Origin: Atopobiaceae bacterium
GTDB lineage: Bacteria; Actinomycetota; Coriobacteriia; Coriobacteriales; Atopobiaceae
Length of the DNA stretch: 23,301 nt
Assembly (NCBI GenBank): GCA_017510875.1
Contig: JAFWLX010000259.1
Span: 1 to 23,301, forward strand
Direction of reading: 5' to 3'
Below are positions 1 to 7,965 of the stretch, piece after piece. The position numbers and the translations under genes were made by a program. The stretch's first letter is position 1. The number at the start of each line of letters is the position of its first letter. The notes beneath the pieces were generated by a model, which was not told where the DNA came from, ran no database searches, and saw only the letters and a list, made by a program, of their open reading frames with translations.

Positions 1-5
1 GGAGC

Positions 6-302
6 ATGGAAAACAGCACCACGTTCTTCAGAAACACAAGTTGCGCCTACTTCCCCTGTCACAAGGGGGTAGACCCCGCCGAGTTCAACTGCCTCTTCTG
101 CTATTGCCCGCTCTATGCGCTTGGCCCGGCTTGCGGGGGTGACTGGCGCTACACCAAAGGCGGTGTGAAGGACTGCTCGCTGTGCACGCGGCTGCACGAG
201 GGCAACCAAGGGGCCATGCTGGTGAGAGAGCACTTTGATCAGTTGTCCCAGCTTGCGGCAAGCAAGGACGACAGCAGGACCACACCGGGAGAACAGTCGT
301 GA
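6..302 (+). CDS. Cysteine-rich small domain protein of cobalamin loci
   Basis: A 98-residue protein with eight cysteines in the first 60 residues, including YFPCHKG near the start, an FCYCP motif and a CSLC motif. This matches what I know of the 'cysteine-rich small domain' family, which often lies in anaerobic cobalamin gene clusters; its biochemical role is not established. The cysteine pattern suggests bound zinc or another metal. It is cytoplasmic by appearance, with no signal peptide or membrane helix. Its stop codon overlaps the GTG of cobU (GTGA at 299-302), so the two are translationally coupled. The start is five bases from the window edge; the N-terminus MENSTTFF looks like a normal start for the family, but an upstream start cannot be excluded. 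The last 30 residues are less conserved-looking and may be a flexible tail. Confidence 0.8.
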   Translation: MENSTTFFRNTSCAYFPCHKGVDPAEFNCLFCYCPLYALGPACGGDWRYTKGGVKDCSLCTRLHEGNQGAMLVREHFDQLSQLAASKDDSRTTPGEQS

Positions 303-832
303 GGGTTCTTGTGGTGGGCGGCTCGGGCAGCGGCAAGTCAGCATACGCAGAGCGGCTGGCCTGCAGGCTCTCGCCGCAGCGCACCTATCTTGCCACCATG
401 CGCAGCTTGGGAAGTGAGTCCCACAAGCGCATAGCCAAGCATCGAAGGCAGCGTGCGGGACTTGGGTTTTGCACAATCGAGTGCAGCGACACGCTTCCCG
501 CCCCAGACGATGGCACGCCCAAAGGCGTCGTATTGCTGGATGACCTTGGCAACCTTGCTGCCAATGCACTCTTTGACGACAGCGGCTCCATGGGCAATGC
601 GCAAGAGGTTCTTGACCGCTTGGAGCAAGAGGTTCTTGCCCTACAAAAGGGCTTCGAGCATATGGTGGTAGTTGGCATCCTAGTGGGGGCAGAGGGTCGT
701 CCAAGCTTTGCGTCAACCTATACCTGGGTGGAGCTTGTGGGGTCTCTCTCCTGTCGTCTGGCCGCACAGTTTGATACGGTAGTCGAGGTGGCAGCAGGCA
801 TCCCCTGCGTAGTGAAGGGACAGCCCTTGTGA
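299..832 (+). CDS. cobU: Adenosylcobinamide kinase / adenosylcobinamide-phosphate guanylyltransferase (CobU-type)
   Basis: CobU phosphorylates adenosylcobinamide and then attaches GMP from GTP to make adenosylcobinamide-GDP. The 177-residue length is typical. Residues 7-14 are a P-loop, GGSGSGKS. An HR pair at residues 48-49 (IAKHR) aligns with the region that carries the guanylylated histidine in Salmonella CobU. LLDDLGNLAANALF matches the central LLDCLT-like motif, and the tail AGIPCVVKG matches the usual GxPxxLK. Unusual point: the usual NEVGxGIVP motif near residue 125 is replaced by GILVGAEGRP, so one active-site loop looks degenerate. It starts with GTG, overlapping the upstream stop, and overlaps cobS by four bases. 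A second CobU-like gene follows cobS. The family call is firm; whether both activities remain is uncertain. Confidence 0.88.
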   Translation: MRVLVVGGSGSGKSAYAERLACRLSPQRTYLATMRSLGSESHKRIAKHRRQRAGLGFCTIECSDTLPAPDDGTPKGVVLLDDLGNLAANALFDDSGSMGNAQEVLDRLEQEVLALQKGFEHMVVVGILVGAEGRPSFASTYTWVELVGSLSCRLAAQFDTVVEVAAGIPCVVKGQPL

Positions 833-1590
833 GTGTCGTGCAGTCCATAATTATTGCCGTCGCATGCTTCTCGGCCATCCCCATGCCCTTTGTGGCGTGG
901 GACGAGCACAACATGCGCTACATGCTGGCAGCCTTTCCCTTGGTGGGAGTGGTGGTAGGTGCGTGCACCTGGCTTTGGGGAAGCTTCTGCACAGCCTTTG
1001 GGATAGGACCTTTTCTGCAAGGCGTGGGGTATGCCCTCGTACCCTTGCTGGTGACCGGCGGCATTCACATGGATGGCTTTGCAGACGTGGTGGACGCGCT
1101 GTCAAGCCATGCCTCATCCGGGCGCAAGCGCGCCATACTCAAAGACCCGCATGTGGGGGCTTTTGCTGTCATGGGCATCTGGAGCTACCTGGCCGCCTAT
1201 GCCGCGCTTGCCAGCGAGCTTGACCCAAAGAGCCTGCCAGTATTTGCCGCAGTCCCTGTGGTGAGCCGCTGTCTGAGTGGCATTGCCTCGCTCACCTGGC
1301 CGCTTACCAGAAAGGATGGCTCTCTTGCAAGCATGCGCTCAAAGGCGGATGTCAAGCATTCGCTCGTGGTGCTCTTTATCGAGCTGCTTTCAGCCGCAGC
1401 ATTCATGCTTGTAGCTGATTTTGTGACAGGACGTCGCGCCCTTCTCGCCGCATTGGCAGCTTTTGCCTGGTCCAGATATGTGGCTCTGCACGAGTTTGAA
1501 GGGCTGAACGGGGATGTGGCAGGCTATCTCCTGCAGGTTGTCGAGCTAGCCATGCTCATATGCATTGTGGTTTCAGGAAGGTTGGCATAG
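829..1590 (+). CDS. cobS: Cobalamin synthase (adenosylcobinamide-GDP ribazoletransferase)
   Basis: CobS joins adenosylcobinamide-GDP to alpha-ribazole (phosphate), the step that completes the nucleotide loop; it is an integral membrane enzyme. The 253-residue protein has the family motif GGIHMDGFADVVDAL (residues 77-91), whose acidic residues are thought to bind metal, followed by RAILKDPHVGAFA (101-113). Hydrophobic stretches cover the N-terminus (about 4-20 and 32-60) and the region after residue 185, consistent with a multi-pass protein. It starts with GTG inside the cobU stop (GTGA), so coupling is likely. The next gene begins two bases after its stop. No defect is seen. Confidence 0.95.
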   Translation: MSVVQSIIIAVACFSAIPMPFVAWDEHNMRYMLAAFPLVGVVVGACTWLWGSFCTAFGIGPFLQGVGYALVPLLVTGGIHMDGFADVVDALSSHASSGRKRAILKDPHVGAFAVMGIWSYLAAYAALASELDPKSLPVFAAVPVVSRCLSGIASLTWPLTRKDGSLASMRSKADVKHSLVVLFIELLSAAAFMLVADFVTGRRALLAALAAFAWSRYVALHEFEGLNGDVAGYLLQVVELAMLICIVVSGRLA

Positions 1591-1592
1591 CC

Positions 1593-1970
1593 ATGATCCT
1601 AGTCATAGGCGGAATCGCGTCGGGCAAGCGTACGTACGTGAGGTCGCTGGGGTATGACGATGCGCAGATGGATAGCGACCCCAGCTCTGACCGGCCCGTA
1701 TTGCTAGAACTTGATGAGCTTCTGAGGGCCGGTGCGCTCGATAGCCAAACAACCAAAGCGCTGTTGCGCAAGGATGTAATCGTCTGCTGCGAGGTTGGCC
1801 AGGGAGTCGTTCCCATGGACGCAGGCGAGAGGGCCTGGCGCGAGCTGGTGGGACGCACATGCGCCCTGTTCGCAGAGCAGGCTGAGAAGGTCGTGAGGCT
1901 CGTATGCGGCATTCCGGTTGTAATCAAGGACGACCCTGTACCCGTATCTCAAAAGGAGGCCTGCTCATGA
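1593..1970 (+). CDS. Second, shortened CobU-like protein
   Basis: A 125-residue protein clearly related to CobU but about 50 residues shorter. It keeps a P-loop-like GGIASGKRTYV (the usual S/T after GK is R) and the C-terminal half of the fold: CCEVGQGVVPMDAGER matches NEVGxGIVP, and CGIPVVIK matches the usual GxPxxLK. It lacks the segment with the guanylylated histidine (no HxR in the middle). These gaps are the reverse of those in cobU at 299-832, so the two proteins may share the work or form a mixed oligomer; that is an inference. The ATG at 1593 was chosen because AGGAAGG lies about 10 bases upstream and it gives a normal CobU N-terminus (MILVIGG). It overlaps the next gene by four bases (ATGA). 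It could also be a decaying duplicate. Confidence 0.75.
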   Translation: MILVIGGIASGKRTYVRSLGYDDAQMDSDPSSDRPVLLELDELLRAGALDSQTTKALLRKDVIVCCEVGQGVVPMDAGERAWRELVGRTCALFAEQAEKVVRLVCGIPVVIKDDPVPVSQKEACS

Positions 1971-2461
1971 AGCGCCTCGTTTCCCTCTTGCTCGTATTGG
2001 TTTGCCTTTTGATGCCCTCCATTGCGACTGCCGCTCCCATCGAGCTTGCCGATGGGAGTTACCTTGTGGACGTGGCACTTGACGGCGGTACGGGCCGCGC
2101 AAGCGTTACCTCTCCCACCCAGGTCGTCGTAACCGATGGCCAGGCCGTAGCCACCATCGAATGGTCAAGCCCCCACTACGATTACATGCTTGTGGATGGC
2201 GAGCGGTATCTTCCGGTAAACGAGAGCGGCAACTCTCGCTTTGAGGTACCCGTATCGGTATTTGACGAGCCCGTTGCCATAGTGGCAGACACCACCGCCA
2301 TGAGCACACCGCACGAGATTAGCTACGAGCTCACCTTTAGCTCGGCAAGCGTTCAGCCAGCAAAGAGAGGCATGGATGCCACCAGCATGCTTGTCTCCAT
2401 TGCTATCGTGGCCGCCGTCGCAGGCGTTGTTTTGTTTTTGCGACGCAAACGCCAGTCCTGA
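1967..2461 (+). CDS. Membrane-anchored surface protein with a NEAT-like beta domain
   Basis: A 164-residue exported protein. Residues 1-23 are a signal peptide (MKRL, hydrophobic run, ATAA). Residues 26-128 form one beta-rich domain with the pattern ADGSYLVDVAL, then VTDGQAVATIEWSS, YDYMLVDGERY and EVPVSVFDEPVAIVADTTAMSTPHE. Residues 140-158 are a membrane helix followed by RRKR, giving a type I orientation with the domain outside. The domain resembles Gram-positive surface domains found beside iron-complex, haem or cobalamin-type ABC importers; from memory it is NEAT-like, and I cannot confirm the family here. A related domain is in the lipoprotein at 19814-20323, next to the importer. The start has a strong AAAGGAGG site at 1952-1959 and overlaps the previous stop. 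Likely role: capture of a tetrapyrrole or metal complex at the cell surface (inference). Confidence 0.7.
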   Translation: MKRLVSLLLVLVCLLMPSIATAAPIELADGSYLVDVALDGGTGRASVTSPTQVVVTDGQAVATIEWSSPHYDYMLVDGERYLPVNESGNSRFEVPVSVFDEPVAIVADTTAMSTPHEISYELTFSSASVQPAKRGMDATSMLVSIAIVAAVAGVVLFLRRKRQS

Positions 2462-2473
2462 CCCACGCAAGGT

Positions 2474-2501
2474 GAGCCGCAACCTACGCATGTTGCGGCT
2501 C
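2474..2501. terminator. Perfect 10-bp hairpin between convergent operons
   Basis: GAGCCGCAAC (2474-2483), an 8-base loop, then GTTGCGGCTC (2492-2501). The stem is perfect and lies just after the stop of the plus-strand operon, overlapping the last codons of cobC on the minus strand. No clear T-run follows on either strand, so it may act as a weak two-way terminator or as a 3'-end stabiliser. Confidence 0.6.
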
Positions 2502-3101
2502 TATCTTGCCAGGAGCAAACAATTGGGGATGCTCAAGCAGCACTTGGTCCCCATCAAAGCGCGCCTGCGCCGCGTAGCCGCAGCAGTTATCCACATGCCA
2601 TCCGTAATAGGACCTAGGCTCACGACATAGCTGGGAGAATGCGGACATGATAGTGCCGCCGTGCGCAACCACCACCACGTGCTGCTCCCCCATTTGCTCC
2701 GCCTCTCTCAACACCCTGACAAGGGCGCTGTTGGAGCGTTGCATAAAATCCTCCAGCATCTCTCCCTCTGGGCATCGAGCCACACACCCACTCTCGACCC
2801 AAGCGCGATACTGCTCGTCATCTTCCATCTCTTGTGCGCTGCGTCCCTCAAAGACACCAAAGTCAAACTCCTCAAGCCCTGGCACAGGTATCTGGTGTGC
2901 CGACGGAAAGCAGATGCTTGCCGTCTGCCGTGCGCGAAGCATGGGACTCACGTACACCTTTGGGACCGCAGGATCAACCAAAGCGCGTCCACACTGCTCC
3001 TTGCCCCTTTTGCTGAGGCCCTCGTCGGTACGTTTGCCCACATATATGCGACGCTCGTTTCCAGGAGTTGCCCCGTGCCGCATGATAAGCAGGCTCACCA
3101 T
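2484..3101 (-). CDS. cobC: Alpha-ribazole-5'-phosphate phosphatase (histidine phosphatase family)
   Basis: A 205-residue histidine phosphatase. RHG at residues 8-10 gives the phospho-accepting His9; SPMLRARQT (52-60) carries the phosphate-binding Arg; FDFGVFEG gives the acid residue region; AHGGT (146-150) gives the second catalytic His147. In cobalamin loci such a protein is usually CobC, which removes phosphate from alpha-ribazole phosphate or from adenosylcobalamin phosphate. It overlaps the end of cobT by seven bases and is the last gene of its operon, consistent with that role. A general phosphoglycerate-mutase-like phosphatase is the alternative; the neighbours make CobC far more likely. 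Confidence 0.85.
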   Translation of the reverse strand: MVSLLIMRHGATPGNERRIYVGKRTDEGLSKRGKEQCGRALVDPAVPKVYVSPMLRARQTASICFPSAHQIPVPGLEEFDFGVFEGRSAQEMEDDEQYRAWVESGCVARCPEGEMLEDFMQRSNSALVRVLREAEQMGEQHVVVVAHGGTIMSAFSQLCREPRSYYGWHVDNCCGYAAQARFDGDQVLLEHPQLFAPGKIEPQHA

Positions 3102-4156
3102 AGGTCCACCTCATACGCCTTGATGGCCGACTCCTCAAACGTGAGACCCCTGTTGTACAGGGAAAGCGCGAGGTCGAGCAAAGCCATGAGACACGTAGTT
3201 CCCGTGCCCTCGCCCAAGCGCATACCCGCGTCTACCACAGGTCTGAGTTCCATTTGCTCCATCAACATTGCCGCCGCAGGCTCAGCCGAGACATGCGAGG
3301 CGAGCATGGCCATCTTGCATTCGGGCCGAAGCCGCAAGGCACAATAGGCGGCCACAGTACTGATGAGTCCGTCGACAATAACGGGCACCCTGTGCACAGC
3401 ACCGCCCAAAAACAGCCCGCACATGCCCGCAAGGTCAAAGCCACCGAGTTTGGCAAGCACATCAAGCGGGTCATCTGCATCCGGCGCATTCACCTCAAGC
3501 GCACGATTGATGACCAGCGCCTTTCTCCTGAGCCCCTCATCAGAAAGGCCGGAACCACGCCCCGCCAAAGACCCTGCATCCTTGCCTAGGAACGCACAAG
3601 CCATCGCCGTAGCAGTCGTGGTGTTGCCAATGCCCATCTCGCCGGCACCAACGAGTCGATACCCCTGGACAGCAAGCTCCCCCACCAGATCGATTCCTGT
3701 ACGAATGCCCTGGAGCGCCTGCTCGCGCGTCATGGCAGGACCTTGGGAGATATCGCAGGTACCTGCGGCTATATGCCTATCTAACAGGCACGGCTCGTCA
3801 AGGCGCGTGAACATGCCCATATCCACTGCAAGAACCTGCGCACCCAATGGCACGCACATGCAACAAAGCGACGAGGTACCCCGTGCCAGGTTTTGCGCAA
3901 CGCTTGCTGTTACCTCGGGGCCACATTGCGACACACCTTGAGCCACCACGCCATTGTCGGCGCACATCACGGCAACGCAACGACGTGACACATCAACATG
4001 CTCGTCGCCCGTAAGGGCCGCGATCTTAACCACGATGTCTTCTAACGCACCGAGCGATCCCACCGGCTTTGCGATGGCATTCCAGCGCTCACGTGCAAGC
4101 TGCGCCGCACGGGCATCTGGCTGCGCAATCTTAAGCGTGTCTATAAAAGACCCCAT
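3095..4156 (-). CDS. cobT: Nicotinate-nucleotide:dimethylbenzimidazole phosphoribosyltransferase
   Basis: CobT transfers phosphoribose from nicotinate mononucleotide to the lower-ligand base to give alpha-ribazole phosphate. The 353-residue length is standard. Visible family motifs are KPVGSLGALE near residue 31, CADNGVVAQGVSQC, GAGEMGIGNTTTATA and RLGEGTG (313-319), where Glu316 corresponds to the catalytic Glu317 of Salmonella CobT. It lies 28 bases after the GNAT gene and overlaps cobC. No lower-ligand synthesis genes (bza or bluB) are in the window, so the base used cannot be read from this sequence. Confidence 0.96.
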   Translation of the reverse strand: MGSFIDTLKIAQPDARAAQLARERWNAIAKPVGSLGALEDIVVKIAALTGDEHVDVSRRCVAVMCADNGVVAQGVSQCGPEVTASVAQNLARGTSSLCCMCVPLGAQVLAVDMGMFTRLDEPCLLDRHIAAGTCDISQGPAMTREQALQGIRTGIDLVGELAVQGYRLVGAGEMGIGNTTTATAMACAFLGKDAGSLAGRGSGLSDEGLRRKALVINRALEVNAPDADDPLDVLAKLGGFDLAGMCGLFLGGAVHRVPVIVDGLISTVAAYCALRLRPECKMAMLASHVSAEPAAAMLMEQMELRPVVDAGMRLGEGTGTTCLMALLDLALSLYNRGLTFEESAIKAYEVDLW

Positions 4157-4184
4157 AGGTCAACCATCTTCCTCTGCGCTATCG

Positions 4185-4703
4185 TTACCTGTGCTCGCCG
4201 ATGATCTTCTCCATCCAGATTATGTTGCACCAGCGGCCAAACTTGTATCCGCATTTGTGGAACTCGCCGACCTTCTTGAAGCCCAAGTGGGAGTGGAATC
4301 GCTCGCTATCTCTGGTAAGGTACTCATCCTCTTCAATGGGATCAGCTATGCAAGCGTAAAGGTTGAGAATGCCCATGTCCTTAAGCTGCCGCTCCAGCTC
4401 GTCATAAAGGGCACGACCATAGCCCCTTCCCCGAGCACGGTGATCAAGGTAGATGCTCAGCTCACTCGAATGGCAATACGCTGCCCGTACACCAAGAGGA
4501 CCCGCATAGGCGTAGCCACAGATTCTCCCCTCATCCTCAATCACGAGGTAGGGGTACTTTTCCAAGGTCTTCTTGATGCGGGCAAAAAACTCCTCAAGCG
4601 AGGGGACCTCGTATTCAAACGAGATGGCAGTATTCTCGACATAGTACGCGTATATCGCAAGAATCTCCTGCGCATCGCCTAGCATCGCGCTTCGTATCGT
4701 CAT
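4185..4703 (-). CDS. GNAT-family N-acetyltransferase (phosphinothricin acetyltransferase-like)
   Basis: A 172-residue acetyltransferase. It begins MTIRSAMLGDAQEILAIYAYYV and has FEYEVPSLEEFFARI, a central beta-strand region (GYAYAGPL), the acetyl-CoA loop RARGRGYGRALY and a C-terminal SHLGFKKVGEF. This order is typical of the Pat/MnaT (YncA) subgroup, which acetylates amino-acid-like substrates such as methionine sulfone or phosphinothricin. The start at 4703 was chosen over one at 4772 because it has an AGAGAGG site and gives the usual family N-terminus; the longer form has no such site. It lies between cbiC and cobT in the same direction, with 69 and 28 bases on either side, so it is probably co-transcribed. 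No link to cobalamin is known to me; it may be a passenger gene. Confidence 0.8.
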   Translation of the reverse strand: MTIRSAMLGDAQEILAIYAYYVENTAISFEYEVPSLEEFFARIKKTLEKYPYLVIEDEGRICGYAYAGPLGVRAAYCHSSELSIYLDHRARGRGYGRALYDELERQLKDMGILNLYACIADPIEEDEYLTRDSERFHSHLGFKKVGEFHKCGYKFGRWCNIIWMEKIIGEHR

Positions 4704-4772
4704 CTTCTGCCTCTCTTCACCTGCGTCTTGCGCGTCACAAGCCGCAAACTGCTTCTCTTGGAAACGGCCCAT

Positions 4773-5423
4773 CTATTCGCGACGATTGCCCGAGGCTAGG
4801 TAGAGCAGCGCGTTAACAATGGCAACAGCCACTGTAGAGCCACCCTTTCTGCCGCGGGCCACAATGGACTCCACGTCTGTCTCTAACAGCAGCTCCTTTG
4901 ACTCTACCACGTTGACAAAGCCCACGGGCACGCCTATCACCAGCTGGGGTTTGCGCATGGTGCCGTCTGCCACCATCTCGCAAAGCCTGACAAGAGCGGT
5001 GGGGGCATTTCCTATGGCAAAGACGAGCGGGCCTTCCATGCGTGCTGCACGCTCCATACTTACGGCTGAGCGCGTAAGGCCGCGTGCCCTTGCCTCCTGT
5101 GCGACGTCCGCATCGCCAATAAAGGTGTGCGCCATGCCACCAAAGCTTCCCAGCACGCGCTTGTTGATGCCCGCAGCCACCATGGTGGTATCGCACACCA
5201 CATGCGCACCGCCTTGCAGTGCCTCCATGCCCCGCTCTATTGCCTGCGGCGTAAAACAGAGCGAACGCGCAAAGTCAAAGTCAGCAGTGGCATGGATGAC
5301 CCGCTTTACCACAAGCTCGGTTTGCGGATCAAAGCCATGCGGACCCAGCTCTTCTCCAATGATCTGAAAGCTATGCCGTTCGATGTCGCCGGGCTCCACC
5401 ACTTGCAAACCATCAACCCTCAT
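4773..5423 (-). CDS. cbiC: Cobalt-precorrin-8 methylmutase
   Basis: CbiC moves the C11 methyl group to C12, converting cobalt-precorrin-8 to cobyrinic acid. The 216-residue protein has the family hallmark RVIHATADFDF, in which His44 is the expected catalytic histidine, then CDTTMVAAGI, IGNAPTAL and PVGFVNVVESKE. Length and motifs are normal. Its start overlaps the stop of cbiP by four bases (ATGA at 5420-5423), so the two are probably translationally coupled. Confidence 0.96.
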   Translation of the reverse strand: MRVDGLQVVEPGDIERHSFQIIGEELGPHGFDPQTELVVKRVIHATADFDFARSLCFTPQAIERGMEALQGGAHVVCDTTMVAAGINKRVLGSFGGMAHTFIGDADVAQEARARGLTRSAVSMERAARMEGPLVFAIGNAPTALVRLCEMVADGTMRKPQLVIGVPVGFVNVVESKELLLETDVESIVARGRKGGSTVAVAIVNALLYLASGNRRE

Positions 5424-6937
5424 CGCAGGCCTTTCTCGATGATGTGATACACAAGATTCATGTCTAGGCTCGCCCGCAATCCGTCAGCCAGCGCATCGTA
5501 CTGAGCCTGACGATAAGCCCTCATATCCTGAGCATGCGGACTCTGCCCACCAGAAATCTCTATGCCTTTTGCCTCAAGGAGGCCGGCGAGCAATGCCTGG
5601 GCAACCTCCGCGCTATCAAAGAGCCCATGCAGGTAACAGCCGTACACACTGCCGCACTGGCAGCCATCATTGCGCACAGAGCCTGCAGAGTCTACCGTCT
5701 TGAGTAGGGGCGCACCACCCTCGAGCGTAGTTATGCCCATGTGTATCTCGTACCCATATGCCTGTGCACCCGAAAGCGGCGCAAGCGCGCCCTGCACATC
5801 ACAAAACTGCGCCGTCGTGCGCACCTGGTGCTTGTCCTTTCCAAACACCGTCCGCACGGGAAGAAGACCCATGCCAGCCACCTCTCCCCCGCCTTCCATG
5901 CTCAGGGGATCAGCGATGCTCAAGCCCAGCATCTGATAGCCACCGCAGATGCCCAGCACAGGCACACCAGAGCGTACGGCTTTCTGCACGACGTCCTCTA
6001 GCCCGCGCTCGCGCATCCACAACAGGTCGGCTATGGTTGCCTTACTACCAGGCACAATGATGAGGTCTGGCCTCCCTAGCTCGTCCGGACTACTCACATA
6101 GCGCACGCCCATGCCCTCGCACACGTCCAGGGCAATGAAGTCGGTAAAGTTCGAAATCTTGGGCAACCTTATCACGGCCACATCCACAGCCGATGTCCGC
6201 TGACGCACAGCAAGCCTGCTCGACACGCTGTCCTCGTCATCCAAATCTACCTGCAGGTAGGGCACCACACCTGCCACAGGAACGCCCATGCGCTCACGCA
6301 GGATGGCAACGCCCTCGTCAAAGAGCGAGGAATCGCCTCTAAACTTGTTGACCACCGATGCCTTCACCATGCTGCGCTCATCATCAGGCAGCAGCATCAT
6401 GGTGCCTATGAGCTGGGCAAACACGCCGCCTTTGTCAATGTCTCCCACCAGTAGCACGGGCGAGGCGCACATCTTTGCCACCCCCATGTTCACGATGTCG
6501 TCACGTAGGAGGTTGAGCTCGACGGGACTTCCTGCACCCTCGATGAGGACCATGTCGTACTCCGCGGTTAACCGCTGGTAGGCCGCTTGAATGTGCTCGC
6601 GCAGCTTGTGCCTGAAGGCAAAGTACTCGCGTGCGGGCATGGTGCCAATGGGCCTGCCGTCAACAATCACCTGACTTCCCGTATCGGTGGTTGGCTTGAG
6701 CAGAACGGGATTCATAGCAGCCGTAGGATCTATGCCTGCCGCCTCGGCCTGCATGGCCTGCGCACGGCCAATCTCGAGCCCCTCGGCCGTAACGGCCGAG
6801 TTGAGCGCCATGTTCTGCGACTTGAAGGGCGCCACGCGATATCCGTCCTGTGCCAGCACGCGGCAAAGGCCCGCCACCAGCAGGCTCTTGCCCACACCCG
6901 ACATGGTTCCCTGGACCATGAGCGGCTTTGCCGTCAT
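5420..6937 (-). CDS. cbiP: Cobyric acid synthase
   Basis: CbiP (CobQ) amidates positions b, d, e and g of adenosylcobyrinic a,c-diamide using glutamine and ATP. The 505-residue protein has an N-terminal ATP-binding domain with the P-loop-like GTMSGVGKS (residues 10-18) and PFKSQNMALNS, then IEGAGSPVELNL and GDIDKGGVFAQ. The C-terminal glutamine amidotransferase domain holds the nucleophile in LGICGGYQMLG and a later HGLF motif. The ATG at 6937 has an AAGGAGGTG ribosome site and overlaps the cobD stop by four bases. No defects are visible. Confidence 0.97.
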   Translation of the reverse strand: MTAKPLMVQGTMSGVGKSLLVAGLCRVLAQDGYRVAPFKSQNMALNSAVTAEGLEIGRAQAMQAEAAGIDPTAAMNPVLLKPTTDTGSQVIVDGRPIGTMPAREYFAFRHKLREHIQAAYQRLTAEYDMVLIEGAGSPVELNLLRDDIVNMGVAKMCASPVLLVGDIDKGGVFAQLIGTMMLLPDDERSMVKASVVNKFRGDSSLFDEGVAILRERMGVPVAGVVPYLQVDLDDEDSVSSRLAVRQRTSAVDVAVIRLPKISNFTDFIALDVCEGMGVRYVSSPDELGRPDLIIVPGSKATIADLLWMRERGLEDVVQKAVRSGVPVLGICGGYQMLGLSIADPLSMEGGGEVAGMGLLPVRTVFGKDKHQVRTTAQFCDVQGALAPLSGAQAYGYEIHMGITTLEGGAPLLKTVDSAGSVRNDGCQCGSVYGCYLHGLFDSAEVAQALLAGLLEAKGIEISGGQSPHAQDMRAYRQAQYDALADGLRASLDMNLVYHIIEKGLR

Positions 6938-7965
6938 GACGCCACCTCCTTAAGCGCTTGGATGAAGAGCGCGTTTTGCTCGGCCGTCCGCACTGCAATG
7001 CGATGCCAGCACTTATCCAGGCCCACGTAGTTGTCACACGAACGTACCAGTATGCCATGCTCGAGAAATGCGTCGCATAGGTTGCGCGGCGCCTTGAACA
7101 AAAGGTAGTTTGCCACGCCCGGCACTACCACCATTCCCGCAGCTTCAAGTGCCTGCGCAAGAACCTCTCGCTCACAGGCGATGTAGCTCCTGCTATCCGC
7201 CAGATAGCCTCTCTCGGAAAGGCAGGCAACTCCCGCCAGCTGCGCAGGAACCGACACGGCCCACGGCTGGCCCGCACTGCACAGACGCGTGGCAAGCCCC
7301 ACATCCCCGTAGAGCGCATAGCCCACACGCAGGCCTGCCAAGGCAAAGGTCTTGGTAAGAGCCTTGACAATAACAAGGTTGGGGTAGATTGCCAAGAGGT
7401 CGTTGGAGCCCTGATGCAACGTAAGGTCTATGAAGCACTCGTCAAGCACCACTGTCGCATGGGCGGCACGCGCCGCATCAAGGCAGGCCAGCAGCACCTT
7501 GCGGCTCACGCCAAGTCCCGTTGGGTTGTTTGGGTTTGCAAGAAAGACCACGTCTATAGAGCTGTCTATTGCCTCTGCAAAGTCATAACCCACCGCAAAC
7601 CCATGGCACTCGTCAAGCAAGTGATAGGCGACCTGGGCCCCCACCTGCTCCAAAGACTGCTCGTAGCCCGAGTAGCCAGGTGCGCACACCAGCGCCTTAG
7701 CTGGCCGCAGCACTTGGCAGATGCGGGCAAAGGCATCGCTGGCACCCGCGCACGGTACCACCTGCGCAGACAATACTCCCTCGAAGGTGCAGATAGACGA
7801 CACAAGGTCGCGGCAGGAGGGGTCGGGATAGTTTGCAAAGGCATCAACGCTCTGGCGCAACACCCCACGCGCCACATCGGGCATGCCCAAAGGGTTGAGG
7901 TTTGCCGAGAAGTCCACGCAATGCGGATGCTCGTAGATATTGCCGCCATGCTCGAACCGTCTCAT
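6934..7965 (-). CDS. cobD: L-threonine-O-3-phosphate decarboxylase (class I/II PLP aminotransferase fold)
   Basis: CobD makes (R)-1-amino-2-propanol phosphate, the linker between the corrin ring and the nucleotide loop. The 343-residue protein starts MRRFEHGGNIYE and has the CobD-type DFSANLNPLG (residues 18-27), LANPNNPTG (142-150), VVLDECFIDL and the PLP-binding Lys205 in LTKTFALAGLRVGY. The start at 7965 was chosen over one 24 bases upstream because of an AGGTGGG site and the ATGA overlap with cbiB. Similar enzymes include histidinol-phosphate aminotransferase (HisC), but the N-terminal motif and its place between cbiB and cbiP support CobD. Confidence 0.93.
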   Translation of the reverse strand: MRRFEHGGNIYEHPHCVDFSANLNPLGMPDVARGVLRQSVDAFANYPDPSCRDLVSSICTFEGVLSAQVVPCAGASDAFARICQVLRPAKALVCAPGYSGYEQSLEQVGAQVAYHLLDECHGFAVGYDFAEAIDSSIDVVFLANPNNPTGLGVSRKVLLACLDAARAAHATVVLDECFIDLTLHQGSNDLLAIYPNLVIVKALTKTFALAGLRVGYALYGDVGLATRLCSAGQPWAVSVPAQLAGVACLSERGYLADSRSYIACEREVLAQALEAAGMVVVPGVANYLLFKAPRNLCDAFLEHGILVRSCDNYVGLDKCWHRIAVRTAEQNALFIQALKEVAS

